Shown: positions 8,801 through 16,875, numbered from the stretch's first letter. The stretch: DNA of 40,741 nt from CAZMVU01 sp964569295 (GCA_964569295.1 CAZMVU010000017.1:1-40741), one strand, 5' to 3'. Made by a program: numbers and translations. Notes: generated by a model from the letters alone, not told the origin.

Positions 8801-10612
8801 GACGCCCCCCTGGCCGTGGGATTCCAGGCGAATACCCGGCCCGATCACATCGAGCTGCGCCACGGTGATCGCGTCGAGATCCGGTGTATCACCTGCAAGC
8901 GTCAGGGTCCAGTCTCCGGGCGGTGCGTCCGCGTAGGCCACGCCGTTGAAAGCGCCTGTACCGGCGAAGGTCACATCGCCCAGGCTGCCGCCGGCCCAGG
9001 TGCCGGCCGTGGCCGTCAGATCCAGGTGCGCCTCGGCCATGTGTGTGCCGGCGGCGTAGAGGTTGCTGGCTTCCGCTGCCAGTTCGAGGGACGCTTGTGC
9101 CGCCGTGCCCTCGAGCTGCGCGTTGATACGGGCGTCCCCTTCCAGCGGTGTGTCTGCCAGCCCGCTGTATACGGCGAGATCATCCGCCGTGGCGCGGAGC
9201 GTGAGGCCCGCCGTTTGCGTTGCGAAATCCACCGTGCCGTCCGCGGAGAGCGATGCGCCCGCACCGGTGGCGTCGAACGTGTCTATGGTAAGTACGCCCG
9301 CAGGGTCATAGGCCAGGTCCAGTGTTGCATCGGCAGACTGCTCGAAGAGCGCACGCAACGTTTCCGGCAGGGCGCCGGGCGGCGGTGCGCTGTGCACAGA
9401 ACCTTGCGCGCGGTAGGGGCCGGTGAGGTCGAAGGTGAGGTTTGCCTCGGCGAGTTCTACTTTATCGAGCCTCGTTTCCAGCGTCGCTTCGAGGGCTTCC
9501 AGCGTGCCCTCGAACGTGGCCCTCAGGCTGAGGGGGCCGCTGTCCGCCAGGGCCGGCGTGAGGCGTGCGGGTTCACCATGTTGCACCGTGCCTTCGATAT
9601 CCAGCGCAAGGTCTGCCAGCGAAACGCTACCTGTACCGCCGGCATGCGCCAGCGGAGCTTCGACAGCGAGCGACTCGATGTTCAACAGGCCGCTTTCCTC
9701 CAGCGCGAGCTTCATGTGCACGGTGGCCTCGTTGCCTGCGTAGCCGCGCACGGATGCCGGCACGAGCGGATGGGCGGCATCGAGGCGCAGGTCGCCTGCC
9801 AAAGCGAGCGGTGTGCCGAGTCCGAGCGTGAAACGGCCATCGGCGAGCACTGAATCCCCGGTGGCGGCCTCGATGTTCGTCTGCCAGGCACCGGCTGGGC
9901 CGGCGCCCTCGAGGCGGAGCGTCACCGGCCCTTGCACGCCGAGGCGCGCCGGAAGAAAATGGTCATCGTGCACGGCGCCTGTGATCGCGAGGCCGTTGTC
10001 CCGCTGGTTCATGGCCGCATCGAGCGTGAGCGTGGCGGCTCCGGTTTCCTGGGCGCGGATATTTGCACCCCATTGTTGCGTCGTACCAGTCTTTTTTGCG
10101 GATCCGTTGACGACAAATTGTAGTGGTTCATCCACCAATGGTGCATTAAGTTCGACCCGGTCCACACCGAAATCATCGACCGTGAGCCAAGTGGGCGTGT
10201 GCAACCAGTCGGGCACCGCGTAGCTCGACGGTGTGTCGGAGGGCGGGAGCGTGGGCATACGTGCTAGCGCGATGCGCGCGGCCCGCAACGTGGACACGTG
10301 CACAGCACCGCCGAGCAATGCCCTGGGCTGCCAGGCGACGCGAAGGTCGTCCCCCTCGAAGAAAAGGCCCTGGGCATCGGCGGCGGAGAGTTTCTCGATG
10401 CGCAAGGTGACCGGCAGCCAGCCGTGGAGACCGGTCAGTTGGATCTCCAGGCCAGTGGCGTCCGAGGCCACGCGCGAGACGGCATTGGCGATCACTCGCT
10501 TCGCGGGGGGTGTTTGCACGAGGAGCAGGGCAATGATGAGCAGCACTGTTGCAGTGAGCACGGCATACAGTACCCGTTTACTCCAGCGGCGTATGGCGGA
10601 AGTTGCTTTCAT
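5882..10612 (-). CDS. tamB: TamB-like translocation and assembly protein (DUF490/AsmA-like)
   Basis: 1576 residues, in the usual range for TamB. An N-terminal membrane anchor (about 14-32) is followed by a very long region rich in short alternating beta strands (repeated D/A/G/T patterns), which forms the hydrophobic groove of AsmA-like bridge proteins. The C-terminal DUF490 region is recognisable (VNLDVMCRLGKRVFIRAP, LLFGSGMDELTPLQALQLA, and a terminal ..YAEIETG..IEFPKDFSIEVETG). TamB spans the periplasm and works with TamA in outer membrane protein insertion and/or lipid transport. The start lies two bases after the tamA stop (TGATTATG), so the two are translationally coupled. No separate ribosome site is obvious. 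Confidence 0.92.
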   Translation of the reverse strand: MKATSAIRRWSKRVLYAVLTATVLLIIALLLVQTPPAKRVIANAVSRVASDATGLEIQLTGLHGWLPVTLRIEKLSAADAQGLFFEGDDLRVAWQPRALLGGAVHVSTLRAARIALARMPTLPPSDTPSSYAVPDWLHTPTWLTVDDFGVDRVELNAPLVDEPLQFVVNGSAKKTGTTQQWGANIRAQETGAATLTLDAAMNQRDNGLAITGAVHDDHFLPARLGVQGPVTLRLEGAGPAGAWQTNIEAATGDSVLADGRFTLGLGTPLALAGDLRLDAAHPLVPASVRGYAGNEATVHMKLALEESGLLNIESLAVEAPLAHAGGTGSVSLADLALDIEGTVQHGEPARLTPALADSGPLSLRATFEGTLEALEATLETRLDKVELAEANLTFDLTGPYRAQGSVHSAPPPGALPETLRALFEQSADATLDLAYDPAGVLTIDTFDATGAGASLSADGTVDFATQTAGLTLRATADDLAVYSGLADTPLEGDARINAQLEGTAAQASLELAAEASNLYAAGTHMAEAHLDLTATAGTWAGGSLGDVTFAGTGAFNGVAYADAPPGDWTLTLAGDTPDLDAITVAQLDVIGPGIRLESHGQGGVSTQAGDTALALAADNLRDTLAPFGFDATGSAHLDADVTFDAKAPRVTVQADGAGRDLAGLPYDLDAAIGDHFALRIEATADAKAAHIESFGFDGPHLQANAAGTYALGTGQTEVNAGLTVEDIAPFGAFAGMPLGGSVEAIVHATSPAGALTVGGQVMGNELRLDAVTLDHADLSFDIEEALDTPAGSTSLRITRGDKQLYAETRFTLEDELLRLVNTRLEAGENGVSGEAQVNMADMQGAGVLDAELTDLAYFGDLLGLELSGTASLAADFDTTAARPYVKASGDAAGIESPWARVGSATLEARIADPLTAPQGNLTLDVGELAAEGNRIATLTIEARGDRDHATADAAWEGNVLYDTALAGSLRLEAAPREQRITVAKLAGDLGEYAFALEKPSTFTVQGGGFQLEPLKLTLGDGHLNAQGRYTPEAVRLTARAEALPLAVAGLVGGPRLAGAVDATATLEGTPAAPTGGAEVTVTRFRMAAAPETAPELAVTVNTTYSSEQLDVVAHVDVPEAGQAEATAAVPVTFQLSPMTFDLAQDAPLTGGIDGAFALAPLAKAFAPPAHVAAGDLAIALRLDGTVATPEVYGKTTLADARYENAVTGTILEDIRAVIEAAGNRLHLAEFEARDAEDGAITGTGEVTLGGTFPFQLAMEMEQARLVHRDDVSGHLDGTIEAGGDLETVDVTGDLTVGPAVLRMPERMPPPTLPQADVTEVNDGGAALQEPQAASTSPAGPAVNLDVMCRLGKRVFIRAPVLESQWGGDLHITGTAARPRIEGVLRIGDGYIDFLGRRFDLDDSILSFDRGEDLMPYVNVTGRSETRQLTGIVRVSGKPENLRFALDSEPAYPEDEVLARLLFGSGMDELTPLQALQLARIATLLSGGAGADKLLSGQSLIPTGTTLDLRAGEQPGEATVGLGAYLTEDIYAEIETGAGVASNSTRMLIEFPKDFSIEVETGQQDHQGGGIFWKKDY

Positions 10613-10614
10613 AA

Positions 10615-12417
10615 TCAGAAGGCCTGCCCCACGCTCAGGTAGAATTGCATGCTGCTGTCGGCGCTGCGCTTGTTGAGCGGCACGGCCACATCGATGCGGA
10701 ACGGCCCGAGTGGCGTGTAGTAACGCAGGCCGAATCCCGCGCCCCAGCGCATGGTCGCGCTGAAATCGGGCCAGACACTGTCGTACACCGTACCGCCGTC
10801 GAGAAACGCCGCGAGGCCGATGGTCTCGTTCAAGCGGTAGCGCAATTCGGCGGCGCTTTGGAGCCGGGACCGGCCGCCGATGGGATTGTCGTTGTCATCG
10901 AGCGGGCCAGCCATTTGATACCCGTAGCCGCGCACCGAGCCGCCGCCGCCCGCGTAGTAGCGCAGGTCCGCGGGAATGCGCTCGAGGTCTGTGCCGCCAG
11001 TCATGCCCAGGCCGAGGCGGCCCGCGATCACCCAGGTGTCCTCGGCATCCAGCGGCATATAGCCGCTCAGCGTGGTGGCAGCCTTCATAAACGAGTCGGC
11101 CACGCCGGTAAAGTTCAGATAAGGCGCCATTTCCAGTTGCAGCCGGTAACCTTCGGTCGGACTCAGCCGGGCATTGGCCCGGTCGAAATGGAGCTGGCCG
11201 GGAAAATACAGGAAGGTGAACGACTCCTTGTCCTCATCCCCACGCTCGACCTGGCTCAGGCGCAGACCCGCTCCCAGGCCGAGGATCAGCCGCTCGGTCA
11301 TTTGGCGCTCCACATCCACCTCTGCGCGGGCCAGTTGGCTGGTGTAGGCGTCGGTGTCTTCTTGCGCGATGTCGAAATCAAAAACGAGTTGCTGATCGCC
11401 CCGGCGGAAATGCGGTACCCGGTAGCCGCCGCCGAGGCCGAGCCGGCGTGTGCCCAGGTCGAGGGCCGTGTCGAGCTTGTGGCCGAGGCCGCGCCGGTTC
11501 CGGTCTTCCCAGCGCACGCGAGCGCCCGCCCCGTCGTCGGTGTAATAGCGCAGCCCGAGCGCAATGGTCCGCTGTTTGCGCTCGGTGACGGTCACCGTTA
11601 CCGGCAAGCGCCCGTTTTCATCGAGACTGTCCGCCGTGTCGACGCGGACTACCGAAAACAGGTTCGTGCGGTAGAGCCGTGTCTGGTAGGTTTCGAGCAG
11701 CCCCGGATTGAAGCTGTCGCCCGTTTCCCAGGGCGCATCGCGGGTGACCACCACCCGTTTTGTCCGCTCGACACCTTCCACGGCAACGGGCCCGAGCATG
11801 GCATGCGGTCCCGGATCCACGGTGACCGTGAGCCGGACCCGGCGTGTGGCGTGGTCCACGACGGCCGCCTGGTCGGTCATCCTGGCGAAAGGATGTCCCG
11901 CATGGCGCAAGCTTTTTAACACGGCCCCCCCAGCCGCGCGTATCTTATCGGCCGTGGCCGGGGCGCCGGTCTCGACCGGCAGCGATTGGATATGCTCGAG
12001 GGGCGCCGGGTTGGCGCCCTCCGCTGGAATCACCTGGGCTTCCGCGAAGGTGTAGCGCGGGCCGGGAGTCAGGGTGTAGCGCAGCGTGGGCGGTTCCGTG
12101 GTCTGATCGGTTTCGGCCTCAACCGCCCCATCATAGAATGCGAGGGAGCGCATGGCCTGGCGGAAGTAGTCCGCATTGCGTTCCGCCCGCCGCTGCAAGT
12201 GCAGGAGCGACGCGGGCGGCGGCGCATCATCGCTTTCAAAAGCGGTTTGTGCATGGGGTGCGAGGATGGCCCTGGCCGGTTCCTCCGCTTGCCACATTAC
12301 CTCCGTGGTGTATTCCACGGCCGGTTGCGATGATGCCATGGCCGCCGCCAACACCAAGAGCAGGCACAGCATCCCCCATGGTTGCAGCATCCGTGGCAGC
12401 CGTCTACAAGTAATCAT
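10615..12417 (-). CDS. tamA: TamA/BamA-family outer membrane protein
   Basis: 600 residues from the ATG at 12417. An N-terminal hydrophobic stretch (LQPWGMLCLLLVLAAAMASS) is a signal peptide. POTRA-type domains follow (about 55-290), then a 16-stranded Omp85 barrel: the lid motif GSVRGYGYQMAG and the terminal FGLRYYTPLGPFRIDVAVPL..FYLSVGQAF, ending in an aromatic residue as barrels do. With TamB next door this is the TamA partner, acting in the outer membrane. An upstream in-frame TTG at 12474 would add 19 residues before the signal peptide and is less likely. The gene is divergent from the small protein at 12557. Confidence 0.9.
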   Translation of the reverse strand: MITCRRLPRMLQPWGMLCLLLVLAAAMASSQPAVEYTTEVMWQAEEPARAILAPHAQTAFESDDAPPPASLLHLQRRAERNADYFRQAMRSLAFYDGAVEAETDQTTEPPTLRYTLTPGPRYTFAEAQVIPAEGANPAPLEHIQSLPVETGAPATADKIRAAGGAVLKSLRHAGHPFARMTDQAAVVDHATRRVRLTVTVDPGPHAMLGPVAVEGVERTKRVVVTRDAPWETGDSFNPGLLETYQTRLYRTNLFSVVRVDTADSLDENGRLPVTVTVTERKQRTIALGLRYYTDDGAGARVRWEDRNRRGLGHKLDTALDLGTRRLGLGGGYRVPHFRRGDQQLVFDFDIAQEDTDAYTSQLARAEVDVERQMTERLILGLGAGLRLSQVERGDEDKESFTFLYFPGQLHFDRANARLSPTEGYRLQLEMAPYLNFTGVADSFMKAATTLSGYMPLDAEDTWVIAGRLGLGMTGGTDLERIPADLRYYAGGGGSVRGYGYQMAGPLDDNDNPIGGRSRLQSAAELRYRLNETIGLAAFLDGGTVYDSVWPDFSATMRWGAGFGLRYYTPLGPFRIDVAVPLNKRSADSSMQFYLSVGQAF

Positions 12418-12471
12418 GACCGCTGCGTGCCCTGTTGGTAACGGTGGTACGGCATAGCGCCACCATCGTAG

Positions 12472-12491
12472 CACATCGCATTGGCGATGTG
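12472..12491. promoter_or_regulatory. Perfect 8-base inverted repeat between tamA and the small Cys/Trp gene
   Basis: CACATCGC-ATTG-GCGATGTG lies in the 139-base divergent region, 16 bases before the -35 of the plus-strand promoter. It could be an operator shared by both directions or an RNA hairpin in the tamA leader. Confidence 0.4.
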
Positions 12492-12506
12492 CGCGGTGAA
12501 TGTCTG

Positions 12507-12535
12507 TTGATCCGTGATTCCGGCGGCGTTATCCT
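12507..12535 (+). promoter_or_regulatory. Sigma-70-like promoter
   Basis: TTGATC (12507-12512), 17 bases, TATCCT (12530-12535). The start near 12542 gives a short leader of about 15 bases containing GGAGA before the ATG at 12557. Confidence 0.5.
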
Positions 12536-12556
12536 ACGGTGCATTGGAGATCAACC

Positions 12557-12769
12557 ATGGATAAAACACCACCTCCCGCCGGGCAAGCCATGCCCTGTAC
12601 CACCTGCCGGCTGCGCGCCCGCTACGAGAAGAACCCGCGCTCACTTCGGGGCCGGTTCTGGCGTTGGCATACGCGTTGGTGTCCGGGCTGGAAGAAGTAT
12701 CTGCGCAGTCTGCCCGAGGCCGAGCGGGACGCGCTCATCGACCGGCTGAACCTCATGCGAACCCGGTGA
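12557..12769 (+). CDS. Small conserved Cys/Trp-rich protein
   Basis: 70 residues. The layout is PCTTCRLRARYEKNP, then SLRGRFWRWHTRWCPGWKKY, then a helical LPEAERDALIDRLNL end. Three cysteines (CxxC and the C of WCPGW) and the His of RWHT could bind a metal or an iron-sulfur centre. I recall small proteins of this layout (C..CxLR..NP.SL.xRxWRWHxxWCPGWK) from several Gram-negative phyla without a known function, so it is probably a real conserved gene. GGAGA seven to eight bases upstream supports the ATG at 12557; the frame also reads upstream to a GTG. It has its own promoter and is divergent from tamA. Confidence 0.75.
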   Translation: MDKTPPPAGQAMPCTTCRLRARYEKNPRSLRGRFWRWHTRWCPGWKKYLRSLPEAERDALIDRLNLMRTR

Positions 12770-13006
12770 CTTGGCCCGCACCATCGTGCGGCCTGCGCCG
12801 TGGCTGGTAATCGGGCACCGATAGCCCGGCTTGTCCCAGCCGCTAGCATAGCAGGGGTGCCCACGCCAGCGGCCATTGCTATATGGCACTTGCAGTTTTG
12901 CGGGCTTTTTTTCTAGGATGTGCCCGATGCAGTCCCCGCCCGGGGGGATCACGGGAAATCGCAGAGGGGAAAGTACTTCCCACCAACCCAAGGAGTGGGC
13001 GCCGGT

Positions 13007-14278
13007 ATGAATATGACAACGCGGACTCAACTATCGGTCATGATGTTTCTCGAGTTCTTCGTCTGGGGGGCCTGGGTCGTGACCATGGGTACATACCTTG
13101 GGCAAGGCCTGAACTTCTCCGGCGACCAGATCGCTTTGGCCTACACCTCGACCGCCTGGGCCGCGATCATTTCGCCTTTCTTTGTCGGCATGATCGCCGA
13201 CCGCTTCTTTCAGGCGCAGAACGTCATGGCGGTCCTGCACCTTATCGGCGCTGTGCTCATGTTTTACGTGACCACGCTGACCGACCCGTATGTGTATTTC
13301 ATTGTGCTTCTGGCCTATGCCATTTGCTACATGCCGACCCTGGCGCTCGTGAATGCCATCGCCTTCAACCAGATGGAGGACTCGGAGAAGGAGTTCCCCA
13401 CGGTGCGCGTGTTCGGCACGCTCGGCTGGATTATCGCCGGCCTCCTGATTTCGTTCGTGCTCGCCCGTTTCTGGGGTGAGATCGAAACGACCCACTGGCC
13501 GCTGCGCATGGCCGCCGGCGCCTCCGCCGTCCTCGGCATCTACTCGTTCACGCTGCCCAAGACCCCGCCGCGCGCCGCAGGCCAGAAGGTGGGCGTGCGG
13601 GACGTGCTCGGCCTCGACGCCCTCGCGCTCATGAAAGAGCGGTCATTCGCCATCTTCGTTATTGCATCGCTGCTCATCTGCATTCCCCTCGCCTTCTACT
13701 ACTCCTTCACGAATCTGTTCCTGAATGAAAGCGGCATGACCCAGGTGGCCGCGAAGATGTCGCTCGGCCAGGTGTCCGAAGTGGTCTTCATGATCATCAT
13801 GCCCTTCCTCTTCGTGCGGCTCGGCGTGAAGAAGATGATGCTGCTGGGCATGGGGGCCTGGGCCTTGCGGTATCTGCTCTTCGCCTACGGCAACGTGGAC
13901 AGCCTTGTCTGGATGTTCTATGGCGGCATCCTGTTGCACGGCATCTGCTATGACTTCTTCTTCGTGACCGGGCAGATCTACGTGGACAATGTTGCGCCCC
14001 GGGAAGTCCGCGCCAACGCCCAGGGACTCATCGCCCTCGTTACCTACGGCGCCGGCATGGTCATCGGCAATTTCGTGGCCGGGATCATCGTGAACAACGG
14101 GGCCATCATGGAAGACGGCAAGGTCGTCGATCACGCCTGGACCACCATCTGGCTGTGGCCCATGGGCATGGCCATCGTGGTGATTGTCTTCTTTGCCCTG
14201 CTGTTCAAGGAGCCGAAAAAGATCGAGCCGGAAATCCCCACCCCGCCGGAAGCGGAAATCACCCCCGCCGGCGAATAG
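13007..14278 (+). CDS. MFS permease, nucleoside:H+ symporter type
   Basis: 423 residues with about twelve membrane segments, of the Nuc_H_symport branch (NupG/XapB-like). Typical features are the opening LSVMMFLEFFVWGAWVVTMG, the loop ADRFFQAQNVMA, VRVFGTLGWIIAGLL at the fifth helix, and GICYDFFFVTGQIYVD in the C-terminal half. The C-terminal tail is Pro/Glu-rich. Members carry nucleosides or small sugars into the cell with protons; the substrate cannot be read from sequence. AAGGAG (12990-12995) lies eleven bases before the ATG at 13007. The gene ends at a strong hairpin (14306-14339) and is convergent with the recombinase. Confidence 0.88.
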   Translation: MNMTTRTQLSVMMFLEFFVWGAWVVTMGTYLGQGLNFSGDQIALAYTSTAWAAIISPFFVGMIADRFFQAQNVMAVLHLIGAVLMFYVTTLTDPYVYFIVLLAYAICYMPTLALVNAIAFNQMEDSEKEFPTVRVFGTLGWIIAGLLISFVLARFWGEIETTHWPLRMAAGASAVLGIYSFTLPKTPPRAAGQKVGVRDVLGLDALALMKERSFAIFVIASLLICIPLAFYYSFTNLFLNESGMTQVAAKMSLGQVSEVVFMIIMPFLFVRLGVKKMMLLGMGAWALRYLLFAYGNVDSLVWMFYGGILLHGICYDFFFVTGQIYVDNVAPREVRANAQGLIALVTYGAGMVIGNFVAGIIVNNGAIMEDGKVVDHAWTTIWLWPMGMAIVVIVFFALLFKEPKKIEPEIPTPPEAEITPAGE

Positions 14279-14305
14279 CCGCCCAGGCATAGCTGCGACT
14301 ATCAG

Positions 14306-14346
14306 CGCGCCACCCGCGATAACAACTGCGGGTGGCGCGTTCGTCT
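14306..14346 (+). terminator. Intrinsic terminator after the MFS gene
   Basis: CGCGCCACCCGC (14306-14317) pairs perfectly with 14328-14339 around a ten-base loop, followed by a T-rich stretch (TTCGTCTTCCTTT). It separates the two convergent genes. Confidence 0.75.
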
Positions 14347-14382
14347 TCCTTTGCGCCCTTGGTGGCGTTGTGGTTCGCTTTC

Positions 14383-15315
14383 CTACGCCCGGGGGTGGAA
14401 CTGCTTGTGGGCCTGGCCGAGGCGTTCGGTGCTGACGTGGGTGTAAATCTGCGTCGTGCCGATATCGGCATGGCCCAGCATCTCCTGCACGGCGCGCAGA
14501 TCGGCGCCGTTATCGAGCAGGTGGGTGGCGAAACTGTGGCGCAGCATGTGCGGGGTAACATTTTGCTTGATGTTCGCCGCCCGGGCATAGCGCTTGACCA
14601 CGGCCCACACGGCGGTGCGGTCCATAGGGCGGCCGCCCGCGCCCAGGAACACGGTGTCGGCGCGCACGACGCCTGCCTCGCGCTTTGCCAGCCAGTTCTG
14701 CAACCGCGCGATGGCGCGGCGCCCCAGCGGCACGAGACGCTGCTTGGCGCCTTTCCCGCGCACCCGGATGGCGCCTTCCTCGATTGAAACATTGCGCAGG
14801 GGGAGCCGGGCCAGTTCCGAGATACGCAGCCCGCAACTATAGAAGAGCTCGAGGATGGCGGCGTCGCGGGGGCCCTCCGGCCTGGCGGGGTCGGGCGCGG
14901 CAAGCAGACGCTCGATTTCTGCCGCGCTGAGGACATGGGGGAGGGGCCGGCCGGGGCGCGGCGTGTCGATGCCTGCGGCGGGGTCCGCCGCCGCGATGCA
15001 CTCTTCACGCAGAAAGCCATGGAAGCGGCGGATAGCGCTCAGGTGGCGCGTGGCCGAGCGCGTGGACAGGCCGGCAGCGCGCAGGCCGCCCAGGTGGTCC
15101 ATGATATCTTCCCGCACCACCTCATCGGGCGCGGCGATGCCCTCGCCCGCCAAATGCGCCAGGTAGGCGCGTAGGTCGGCGGCGTAAGCGGCGAGGGTGT
15201 GGTCCGCCAGGCCCGACTCGAAGATGCATGCCTGCATGAACCGGTCGAGCAATGGCGCTAAGGCGCCGAGGCTTGGCGGGTCAGCGCTTGGGGACGGCGG
15301 TTGCGCTTCTGCCAT
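14383..15315 (-). CDS. xerD: Tyrosine recombinase, XerD-like
   Basis: 310 residues from the ATG at 15315, which has GGAG about ten bases upstream; the frame reads further upstream without a likely start. The N-terminal SAM-like DNA-binding domain (20-115: FMQACIFESGLADHTLAAYA) precedes the catalytic domain. All catalytic residues are visible: R164 (CGLRISEL), K188 (RGKGAKQR), H256 and R259 (HMLRHSFATHLL), H282 (LGHADIGTTQ) and Y291 (IYTHV). The linker DTPRPGRPLPHVLSAAEIE favours XerD over XerC. Xer proteins resolve chromosome dimers at dif near the terminus; no dif-like site is obvious nearby, so a stand-alone housekeeping gene is the best reading. Confidence 0.9.
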   Translation of the reverse strand: MAEAQPPSPSADPPSLGALAPLLDRFMQACIFESGLADHTLAAYAADLRAYLAHLAGEGIAAPDEVVREDIMDHLGGLRAAGLSTRSATRHLSAIRRFHGFLREECIAAADPAAGIDTPRPGRPLPHVLSAAEIERLLAAPDPARPEGPRDAAILELFYSCGLRISELARLPLRNVSIEEGAIRVRGKGAKQRLVPLGRRAIARLQNWLAKREAGVVRADTVFLGAGGRPMDRTAVWAVVKRYARAANIKQNVTPHMLRHSFATHLLDNGADLRAVQEMLGHADIGTTQIYTHVSTERLGQAHKQFHPRA

Positions 15316-15419
15316 GGTTGCGTGCTCCGCGTGGGAAAAAGGGGGATTATGCCAAACGAGTCCGGTTGCCGGCGCCATCCGGGTGGGCAGACGGCCGTGT
15401 GTCGCGGTCCCTTTCGCCA

Positions 15420-15455
15420 AAGAAAGAACGGCCCCGGTGTTCGGGGGACACCGGG
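15420..15455 (-). terminator. Intrinsic terminator after the OmpA-family gene
   Basis: On the minus strand CCCGGTGT pairs with ACACCGGG (15455-15433, seven-base loop), followed by GCCGTTCTTTCTTTGG. It lies 33 bases after the stop codon at 15488 and ends the promoter-to-terminator unit begun at 16239. Confidence 0.7.
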
Positions 15456-15487
15456 ACCGGTATACACGTTGCCGTCGTACGCGACCG

Positions 15488-16129
15488 CTACTGCGGCATA
15501 TTCACATGAAATACCACGCGGCGGTTTTGGGCACGATTCTGCGGCGAGGTGTTCGGAACGGCCGGGTCGCTTTCGCCCTTGCTTACCGTGCTGATGCGGC
15601 CGTCTTTAATCCCCTGCTGCTTCAGGTAGCTGGCGACTGAGTCAGCGCGGCGCTCACCAAGCCCCATATTGTAGGCATCCGTGCCGATGTTGCAGGTGTG
15701 TCCCACAACCTTCACGGTAGTCTTGGGCCACTTCTTCATGTGGTCCGCGAGTTTGTCGATTTCGGCCTTGCCCTTGGCGCTCAACTCGCTACTGTCGAAC
15801 TCGAAGAGCACGTTGTTCAGGACGGGCTTTGTCCAAGTCGGTTCGGGTGCGGGGGCCGGGGCCGGCGGTTCGGGTGCGGGGGCCGGGGCCGGCGGTTCCC
15901 ACATGTGATAGACGATGCCGCGGTTGCCCCACAACTCTTGGTCATCCGCGTTGGAAGCGGCAGTGGTAGGCCACCACCAATATCCGGCGCGTGTGGGATC
16001 CTGCACAGGTTCCGGTGTAGCATCCGTGTTGCCCCACCAGGACATGTCGTCCCACATCTGAGCTGCCTGTGCCGTTCCGCCCACCGTCAGCATGGCCACG
16101 GCCAACGCCAGCACGATCAGTTTCTTCAT
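15488..16129 (-). CDS. OmpA/Pal-family peptidoglycan-binding protein with Trp-rich N-terminus
   Basis: 213 residues from the ATG at 16129, with AAGGAG eight bases upstream. A signal peptide (KKLIVLALAVAMLTVGGTAQA) has no lipobox, so the protein is not a lipoprotein. Mature residues to about 80 are unusually rich in tryptophan (MWDDMSWWGN, AGYWWWPTT, ELWGN, HMWEPP); a duplicated PAPAPEP linker follows, encoded by a 27-base tandem repeat. The C-terminal OmpA domain (about 105-213) has the family core (VLFEFDSSELSAKGK, GHTCNIGTDAYNMGLGERRA, SPQNRAQNRRVVF) that binds the meso-DAP of peptidoglycan; the usual Asp of GHTD is Cys. There is no barrel. It probably ties the cell wall to another envelope component. 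A strong promoter and a terminator make it a single-gene unit. Confidence 0.88.
   Translation of the reverse strand: MKKLIVLALAVAMLTVGGTAQAAQMWDDMSWWGNTDATPEPVQDPTRAGYWWWPTTAASNADDQELWGNRGIVYHMWEPPAPAPAPEPPAPAPAPEPTWTKPVLNNVLFEFDSSELSAKGKAEIDKLADHMKKWPKTTVKVVGHTCNIGTDAYNMGLGERRADSVASYLKQQGIKDGRISTVSKGESDPAVPNTSPQNRAQNRRVVFHVNMPQ
15840..15893. repeat. 27-base tandem duplication inside the OmpA-family gene
   Basis: Two identical 27-base units (15840-15866 and 15867-15893) encode the PAPAPEP linker twice. Perfect identity suggests a recent or still unstable duplication that changes linker length by nine residues. Confidence 0.85.
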
Positions 16130-16210
16130 GGTTGTCTCTCCTTCTGCGTTTACTTGGCGAATACGTCTTTTGGTACAACACCTACCCCGACCAGGCGTCA
16201 CCCAAACATC

Positions 16211-16239
16211 ATTAAACCACAGTTACCCCAGGGTGTCAA
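16211..16239 (-). promoter_or_regulatory. Strong sigma-70-like promoter of the OmpA-family gene
   Basis: Perfect TTGACA (16239-16234), a 17-base spacer and TTTAAT (16216-16211) on the minus strand. The start near 16204 gives a leader of about 75 bases. Confidence 0.75.
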
Positions 16240-16452
16240 CAGTTTTCACCTTAGGGCATGCATCCGCTCGGGGAGCCGGCGCATGTCCTCACTTCCTGGT
16301 AGCCTTAGTGTAGCATAGCCCCGCAGGGTATGCAAGTTGTTGAAAACCTGCTATGAAAGGCGGTTGTGGGGAGCGTACAGGCCGGCAGCGCCGCGCCGAA
16401 TCGCGCCTCGTGGCGTATGATGCTCCGGAAGATATGCGCGCCACAGCAAACC

Positions 16453-16875
16453 TTATATCGCCTTGGCGAGCCGATGCTCGAGTTGCGACAGCGCCCCACT
16501 GATCGTGGGGGGCGGATCGTGGTGGATGGCCCGCTGCAGCTTGCGAATTGCGCCGCCCACCTTGTGCCCGTCGCGTACCGTACCGAACAGGTGTCGGCTC
16601 ACGGTGGATTGGGTCAGTTGCAGGATCGCCGCGATCTCCTCCTGGGTCTTGCCGTAGAAATAATACAGCTTGAGCACCTCCTGTTGGCGCCGGGTCAGGG
16701 CGGAATCGATCAGTCCCTGCACGGCGGGCGTGACCTCGTGGAAGAAGTCAGCCAGCGCCTCGCGGCGGCGCCGGTCGATATCGTCTTCGTACCAGAGCGC
16801 GCGCGTGCTCGCAACGCGGTCCAGCACATCGGCTTGCGTAGGTATTTCCCAGAAATCAGGGTTGTAAGTGGCCAT
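16453..16875 (-). CDS. Sigma-70 region-4-like DNA-binding regulator
   Basis: 140 residues from the ATG at 16875, chosen because GAGGAG lies nine bases upstream and a GATAAT -10-like box (16912-16907) would start transcription near 16900, after the next in-frame ATG at 16908. Residues about 58-118 are a helix-turn-helix of sigma region-4 type (LTRRQQEVLKLYYFYGKTQE, EIAAILQLTQSTVSRHLFGT). Regions 2 and 3 of a sigma factor are missing, so it cannot by itself act as a sigma factor. The N-terminal part (ATYNPDFWEIPTQADVLDR) is unfamiliar. It may be a small transcription regulator or an accessory sigma-like protein. Confidence 0.75.
   Translation of the reverse strand: MATYNPDFWEIPTQADVLDRVASTRALWYEDDIDRRRREALADFFHEVTPAVQGLIDSALTRRQQEVLKLYYFYGKTQEEIAAILQLTQSTVSRHLFGTVRDGHKVGGAIRKLQRAIHHDPPPTISGALSQLEHRLAKAI

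Noticed and set aside
12893..12910. Sigma-54-like TGGCACTTGCAGTTTTGC upstream of the MFS gene
   Set aside because: Spacing between the two elements is also three bases too long.
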